From an uncultured Clostridia bacterium (GTDB taxonomy: Bacteria > Bacillota > Clostridia > TANB77 > CAG-508): 7,751 nt of DNA. Positions 4,914 to 7,751 of the stretch are shown here, piece by piece. Every line of letters begins with the position of its first letter. Position 1 is the stretch's first letter. The DNA is taken from assembly GCA_947631725.1 (NCBI GenBank), contig CANRML010000057.1:1-7751 (forward strand), written 5' to 3'. A program made the translations under genes and the position numbers. Under the pieces are notes generated by a model that had not been told where the DNA came from, did no database searches, and was given only the letters and a program-made list of their open reading frames with translations.

Positions 4914-6272
4914 CTATTCCAAAATTTCTTCACCAACAATAGACTTAATTTTTTGTAATTGAACTTTTAAATCTTCATGTTTGGCCTTTCCGATAGAAGT
5001 ATCAGAACCATCTTCATAAGAGCGAATAGATTGATTTATATCTAGCACTTTAAACTTATGAGAAGTAGCATTTGGATTTTTATACATATGAATAGGAGTA
5101 TAAGTAGCACTATCAATTGAAATCTTTCCATCAGAGTTTCTAGTAATTTGCAAATTCAAAATAATAGAATTACGAGTATTTTCAGCATTTTGATCACAAA
5201 TAAAATTGCCCAATGCATAAATTACAAAACCATCTTTTGTAGTTCCATCATCCAAAGTAACAGTCCTTTTTTCCATCGGCTCTAAAGTATGAGGATGATT
5301 ACCTAAAATAATATCAACACCATTTTGAAAAAGAAAATCAGCTAAATCCTTTTGTTCATCATTTGCAGTAGTTCTATATTCAGTTCCCCAATGCATGCAA
5401 GCAACAATCATTTGAGCACCCTCAGATTTGGCCTTATCCAATTGAGACTTTATAAACTCCTTATCAATCAAATTAACACAAAAAGGTTTATCACTAGGAA
5501 GAGGAATACCATTAGTACCATAAGTATAATTAACAAAAGCGATTTTTGTGCCTTTTACATATTGATACAAAATCTTTTCACTATCTTCCTTAGTCTTATA
5601 AGTACCAAGATGAGCTAAATGATATCCATCTAAAACATCAATAGTTTTAGACAAACCAGAAAATCCCATATCTAAACAATGATTACCAGCAGTAGAAAGA
5701 ACATCAACACCAATTTTACGTATGCAATAAGCTAAATTATCAGGAGAATTAAATCTTGGATAATTACTATATCCGACCTCACTTCCAGCAAAACTTGTTT
5801 CCAAACTTCCAATAGTAATATCAGGTGATTGAGTATATTTTATAATATCATTAAAAACATAAGAAAAATCATATTCACCAGTAGTCTTGTTATATGCATC
5901 CATATATTGTGTGTTATGACACATAACATCACCAATAGCGCATAAAGTAAAAAAATGAGAACCATCAGAAGAAACAGAAGTATCTTCTAAATTCCCATCA
6001 TTTAAAAGTTCAGGTGTAGTATAATTAGACATTGCATTTTCTGAAGAAGCTTCTTTTTTGGTAGAATTATCCAAATTAACAACTTTTTCCATATCATAAT
6101 TAATAGCTTTTTTAGAAGCGGACACAATTAAAATTTTAGTAATAGAAAATGAAATCAAAAATATTAAAAATAAAATCAATAAAACACAAATAACCTTTTT
6201 TGTATCAACTCGTAAAATTTTTTGCAAAGTTGAAAGTTTTCTATTTCTTTTAGCCCTAACATTTCTTGCCAT
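4914..6272 (-). CDS. Membrane-anchored CapA-family protein (PGA_cap, metallophosphatase-like)
   Basis: A 452-residue protein with a very basic N-terminus (1-26), one transmembrane helix (about 27-50), a Ser/Asn/Thr/Glu-rich linker (51-105) and an extracellular CapA domain (about 108-400). Metal-site motifs typical of this calcineurin-like family are present: GDVM (114-117), GSLETSFAG (155-163), TAGNHCLDMG (194-203), MHWGTEY (293-299), GNHPHTLEPME (324-334) and YALGNFI (352-358). CapA/PgsA proteins take part in poly-gamma-glutamate capsule synthesis or export in Bacillus, but many solitary clostridial members have no proven role. No capB/capC partners are present, so capsule production cannot be assumed. 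Residues 430-452 form a short charged, probably helical end. The start is supported by GAGGTGAT (6284-6277), a full anti-Shine-Dalgarno match. The stop is TAG, unlike the TAA of the other complete genes. Confidence 0.92.
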   Translation of the reverse strand: MARNVRAKRNRKLSTLQKILRVDTKKVICVLLILFLIFLISFSITKILIVSASKKAINYDMEKVVNLDNSTKKEASSENAMSNYTTPELLNDGNLEDTSVSSDGSHFFTLCAIGDVMCHNTQYMDAYNKTTGEYDFSYVFNDIIKYTQSPDITIGSLETSFAGSEVGYSNYPRFNSPDNLAYCIRKIGVDVLSTAGNHCLDMGFSGLSKTIDVLDGYHLAHLGTYKTKEDSEKILYQYVKGTKIAFVNYTYGTNGIPLPSDKPFCVNLIDKEFIKSQLDKAKSEGAQMIVACMHWGTEYRTTANDEQKDLADFLFQNGVDIILGNHPHTLEPMEKRTVTLDDGTTKDGFVIYALGNFICDQNAENTRNSIILNLQITRNSDGKISIDSATYTPIHMYKNPNATSHKFKVLDINQSIRSYEDGSDTSIGKAKHEDLKVQLQKIKSIVGEEILE

Positions 6273-6302
6273 ACTATCACCTCATTTTTTATTTTCAATA
6301 CA

Positions 6303-6331
6303 AAAGTATCATAAAAAATAAAAAAAAGCAA
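6303..6331 (-). promoter_or_regulatory. Weak candidate promoter of the capA-like gene
   Basis: Minus strand: TTGCTT (6331-6326), a 17-nt spacer ending in TGA (an extended -10 element), and TACTTT (6308-6303). An overlapping alternative -10 is TATGAT (6313-6308) with a poor -35. The gap 6273-6406 is extremely AT-rich, so only a loose assignment is possible. Confidence 0.35.
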
Positions 6332-6406
6332 TTAAAATGAATAAAAAACCCAAAAAAGCATATCATATTAAAAAGAAAATAAAAACAAAAAGAAAGGGGT
6401 AAAAAA

Positions 6407-6595
6407 ATGAAAGTAATAGATAAAATCGCCTTAGCATTAGTTATAATAGGTGCAATAAATTGGGGACTAATAGGAATATTTAACTTTAACCTAGTAGCAG
6501 CAATATTTGGTGATATGACTGTATTATCAAGAATAATATACGGATTAGTAGGAATTTCAGGACTTTGGGGAATAAAATTATTATTTGAAGACTAA
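6407..6595 (+). CDS. DUF378 family two-helix membrane protein
   Basis: A 62-residue hydrophobic protein with two predicted transmembrane helices (about 6-34 and 38-58) joined by a short FGDM turn. The pattern IGAINWGLIGIFNFNLVAAI (14-33), then RIIYGLVGISGLWGI (42-56), matches the DUF378 (YuzA-like) family, whose usual size is about 60-80 residues and whose function is unknown. Its compactness and glycine/tryptophan-rich helices suggest a small integral membrane protein that may oligomerise, but I can offer no activity. AAAGGGG (6393-6399) sits 7 nt before the ATG. The gene is divergent from the capA-like gene and has its own terminator. I see no strong promoter in 6273-6392; TATCAT (6361-6366) could be a -10 without a good -35. 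Confidence 0.88.
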   Translation: MKVIDKIALALVIIGAINWGLIGIFNFNLVAAIFGDMTVLSRIIYGLVGISGLWGIKLLFED

Positions 6596-6600
6596 TAAAA

Positions 6601-6638
6601 AAGCAATATAGTAAATAAAGCTATATTGCTTATTTTTT
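6601..6638 (+). terminator. Rho-independent terminator of the DUF378 gene
   Basis: An 11-bp perfect stem (6601-6611 with 6621-6631), a 9-nt loop and six T residues (6633-6638), beginning five bases after the TAA stop. Confidence 0.85.
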
Positions 6639-6650
6639 AAACTTTAACAC

Positions 6651-6679
6651 TTGAAAAAAGTAATCAAATAATATATAAT
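6651..6679 (+). promoter_or_regulatory. Sigma-A promoter of the ABC-F gene
   Basis: -35 TTGAAA (6651-6656), a 17-nt spacer and a perfect -10 TATAAT (6674-6679). Transcription would begin near 6686, leaving a leader of about 26 nt. That is too short for the ribosome-mediated attenuator leaders seen in front of many antibiotic-resistance ABC-F genes, which suggests constitutive, housekeeping expression. Confidence 0.8.
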
Positions 6680-6711
6680 AGGCAAGTACAAAACAAAAAG
6701 GAGGAAAACCT

Positions 6712-7751
6712 ATGCTAACCACAAATGGTGTAACCGTAAGATTTGGAAAAAGAGTTTTATTTGAAGACGTAAATATAAAATTCACAAAAGGAAACTGTTA
6801 TGGGATTATCGGAGCAAATGGAGCAGGAAAATCAACATTTTTAAAAGTATTATCAGGAGAACTTGAACCAAGCAAAGGAGATGTCAGTTTAGAAAAAGGA
6901 GCAAGACTATCTATTTTAAAACAAGACCACTTTGCATATGAAGAATATACAGTAATAGATACAGTAATAATGGGGAATAAAGAACTATATGACATAATGA
7001 AGGAAAAAGATGCAATATATAGTAAACCAGACTTTTCAGAAGAAGATGGTATGAAAGCTGCAAAATTAGAAGAAAGATTTGCCGAATTAGATGGATGGAA
7101 TGCAGAATCAGATGCAGCAATGATATTAAATGACTTAGGAATAAATCCAGAAGAGCACTATAAATATATGAAGGAAATAGAGCCACGCGAAAAAGTAAAA
7201 GTTTTATTAGCACAAAGTCTATTTGGAAACCCAGATGTATTGCTATTAGATGAGCCAACAAATGACTTAGACTTAAAAAGCATAAACTGGTTACAAGAAT
7301 TTTTAATAAATTATGAAAATACAGTTATTGTAGTATCACATGATAGATATTTCTTAAACAAAGTATGTACATATATAGCAGATGTAGACTTTGGAAAAAT
7401 TACTTTATACCCAGGAAACTATGACTTCTGGTATGAATCAAGCCAATTAGCATTAAAACAAGCAAGAGAGCAAAATAAGAAAAAAGAAGAAAAAATTAAA
7501 GAATTGCAAGACTTTATAGCAAGATTTAGTGCAAATGCATCAAAATCAAAACAAGCAACATCTAGGAAAAAGACACTAGAAAAAATTCAACTAGAAGAAA
7601 TCAAACCATCAAACAGAAAATATCCATATATAGACTTCAAGCCAGAAAGAGAGCCAGGAAAAGAAATATTACAGGTTAAAAACATATCAAAAACAGTAGA
7701 TGGAGTAAAACTATTAGACAATGTATCATTTACATTTAAGCAAGATAATAA
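6712..7751 (+). CDS. ABC-F family ATPase (YkpA/YbiT-like translation factor), 3' end outside window
   Basis: The first 346 codons of a duplicated-ATPase protein expected to have about 510-540 residues. ABC-F proteins lack membrane domains; they bind the ribosomal E site and act on stalled or initiating ribosomes. Domain 1: Walker A GANGAGKST (34-42), Q-loop Q71, Walker B with catalytic E181 in LLLDEPTNDLD (177-187) and switch H210 in SHDRYFL (209-215). The interdomain linker, which in this family reaches toward P-site tRNA, is about 240-312 and contains KKKEEKIKELQDFIARFSAN (256-275) and SKSKQATSRKK (277-287), strongly YkpA-like. Domain 2 begins near 319, and its Walker A is not reached. Oddity: the first ABC signature, expected as LSGGEK, reads IEPREK (156-161), and the usual NHLD is NDLD. 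AAGGAGG (6698-6704) fixes the ATG. Confidence 0.93.
   Translation, partial: MLTTNGVTVRFGKRVLFEDVNIKFTKGNCYGIIGANGAGKSTFLKVLSGELEPSKGDVSLEKGARLSILKQDHFAYEEYTVIDTVIMGNKELYDIMKEKDAIYSKPDFSEEDGMKAAKLEERFAELDGWNAESDAAMILNDLGINPEEHYKYMKEIEPREKVKVLLAQSLFGNPDVLLLDEPTNDLDLKSINWLQEFLINYENTVIVVSHDRYFLNKVCTYIADVDFGKITLYPGNYDFWYESSQLALKQAREQNKKKEEKIKELQDFIARFSANASKSKQATSRKKTLEKIQLEEIKPSNRKYPYIDFKPEREPGKEILQVKNISKTVDGVKLLDNVSFTFKQDN

Noticed and set aside
5352..5618. Plus-strand open frame of 88 codons inside the capA-like gene
   Set aside because: It is antisense to the conserved CapA domain, with low-complexity Ser/Ile/Leu content and no domain I recognise.
6798..7261. Minus-strand open frames opposite the ABC-F gene
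   Set aside because: The plus strand encodes Walker A, Walker B and the linker of an ABC-F ATPase in one frame that runs to the window edge; the minus frames are shadows.
6712..7751. ABC-F antibiotic-resistance determinant
   Set aside because: The linker and domain sequence resemble the housekeeping YkpA/YbiT type, and the leader is too short for the attenuators typical of resistance genes.
1..7751. CRISPR array, insertion sequence, prophage or integration site next to the tRNA genes
   Set aside because: I found no regularly spaced repeats, no transposase or integrase motifs and no duplicated tRNA 3' end downstream of either tRNA within the window.
1..7751. Alternative genetic code with TGA as tryptophan
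   Set aside because: Conserved tryptophans (for example in the CBM WDNN, MetK PWEK and DUF378 NWG motifs) are TGG, and all reading frames are intact under the standard bacterial code.

Overview
The window reads as a chromosomal housekeeping segment from a very AT-rich, Gram-positive Firmicute, most likely a gut-type member of the Clostridia. The signs are strong A/T codon bias (AGA, ATA, GCA and ACA dominate plus-strand genes), perfect AGGAGG-type ribosome binding sites, sigma-A style promoters, small stem-loop/T-tract terminators, and wall-related proteins (VanW/G5, CapA) anchored by one N-terminal helix. The genetic code looks standard: tryptophan is TGG and genes end in TAA or TAG. I see no transposase, integrase, phage gene or CRISPR array.

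Layout, left to right: the 3' part of tRNA-Thr(UGU) with its terminator; a FabG/YmfI-like short-chain dehydrogenase (151-885); a bidirectional terminator; on the minus strand a small stand-alone alpha-glucan-binding CBM25/53-type protein (924-1403, start corrected inward); a divergent promoter region (about 1441-1651); a membrane-anchored VanW/G5 protein (1652-3475) and its terminator; a consensus promoter driving tRNA-Lys(CUU), a terminator, then metK (3764-4882); a shared terminator; on the minus strand a membrane-anchored CapA-family metallophosphatase-like protein (4914-6272); a DUF378 two-helix membrane protein (6407-6595); and the first 346 codons of a YkpA/YbiT-type ABC-F ATPase (6712 to the window edge).

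The genes are mostly single transcription units, each closed by its own hairpin, rather than one operon. Two themes stand out. First, both tRNA genes are followed by a terminator that ends only about 20 nt before the next start codon, leaving no evident room for a separate promoter, so the dehydrogenase and metK may be expressed by read-through from tRNA promoters. Second, two envelope proteins (VanW/G5 and CapA) point to cell-wall or surface-polymer work, while metK, the dehydrogenase (possibly an EF-P modification enzyme), the tRNAs and the ABC-F protein are linked to translation and core metabolism.

I did not find a clearly new multi-gene system. The strongest oddities are the degenerate ABC signature in the first ATPase domain of the ABC-F protein, coded by a locally GC-rich patch; the tRNA-terminator-gene arrangement upstream of metK; the compact MetK; and the cytoplasmic CBM protein with a basic tail.
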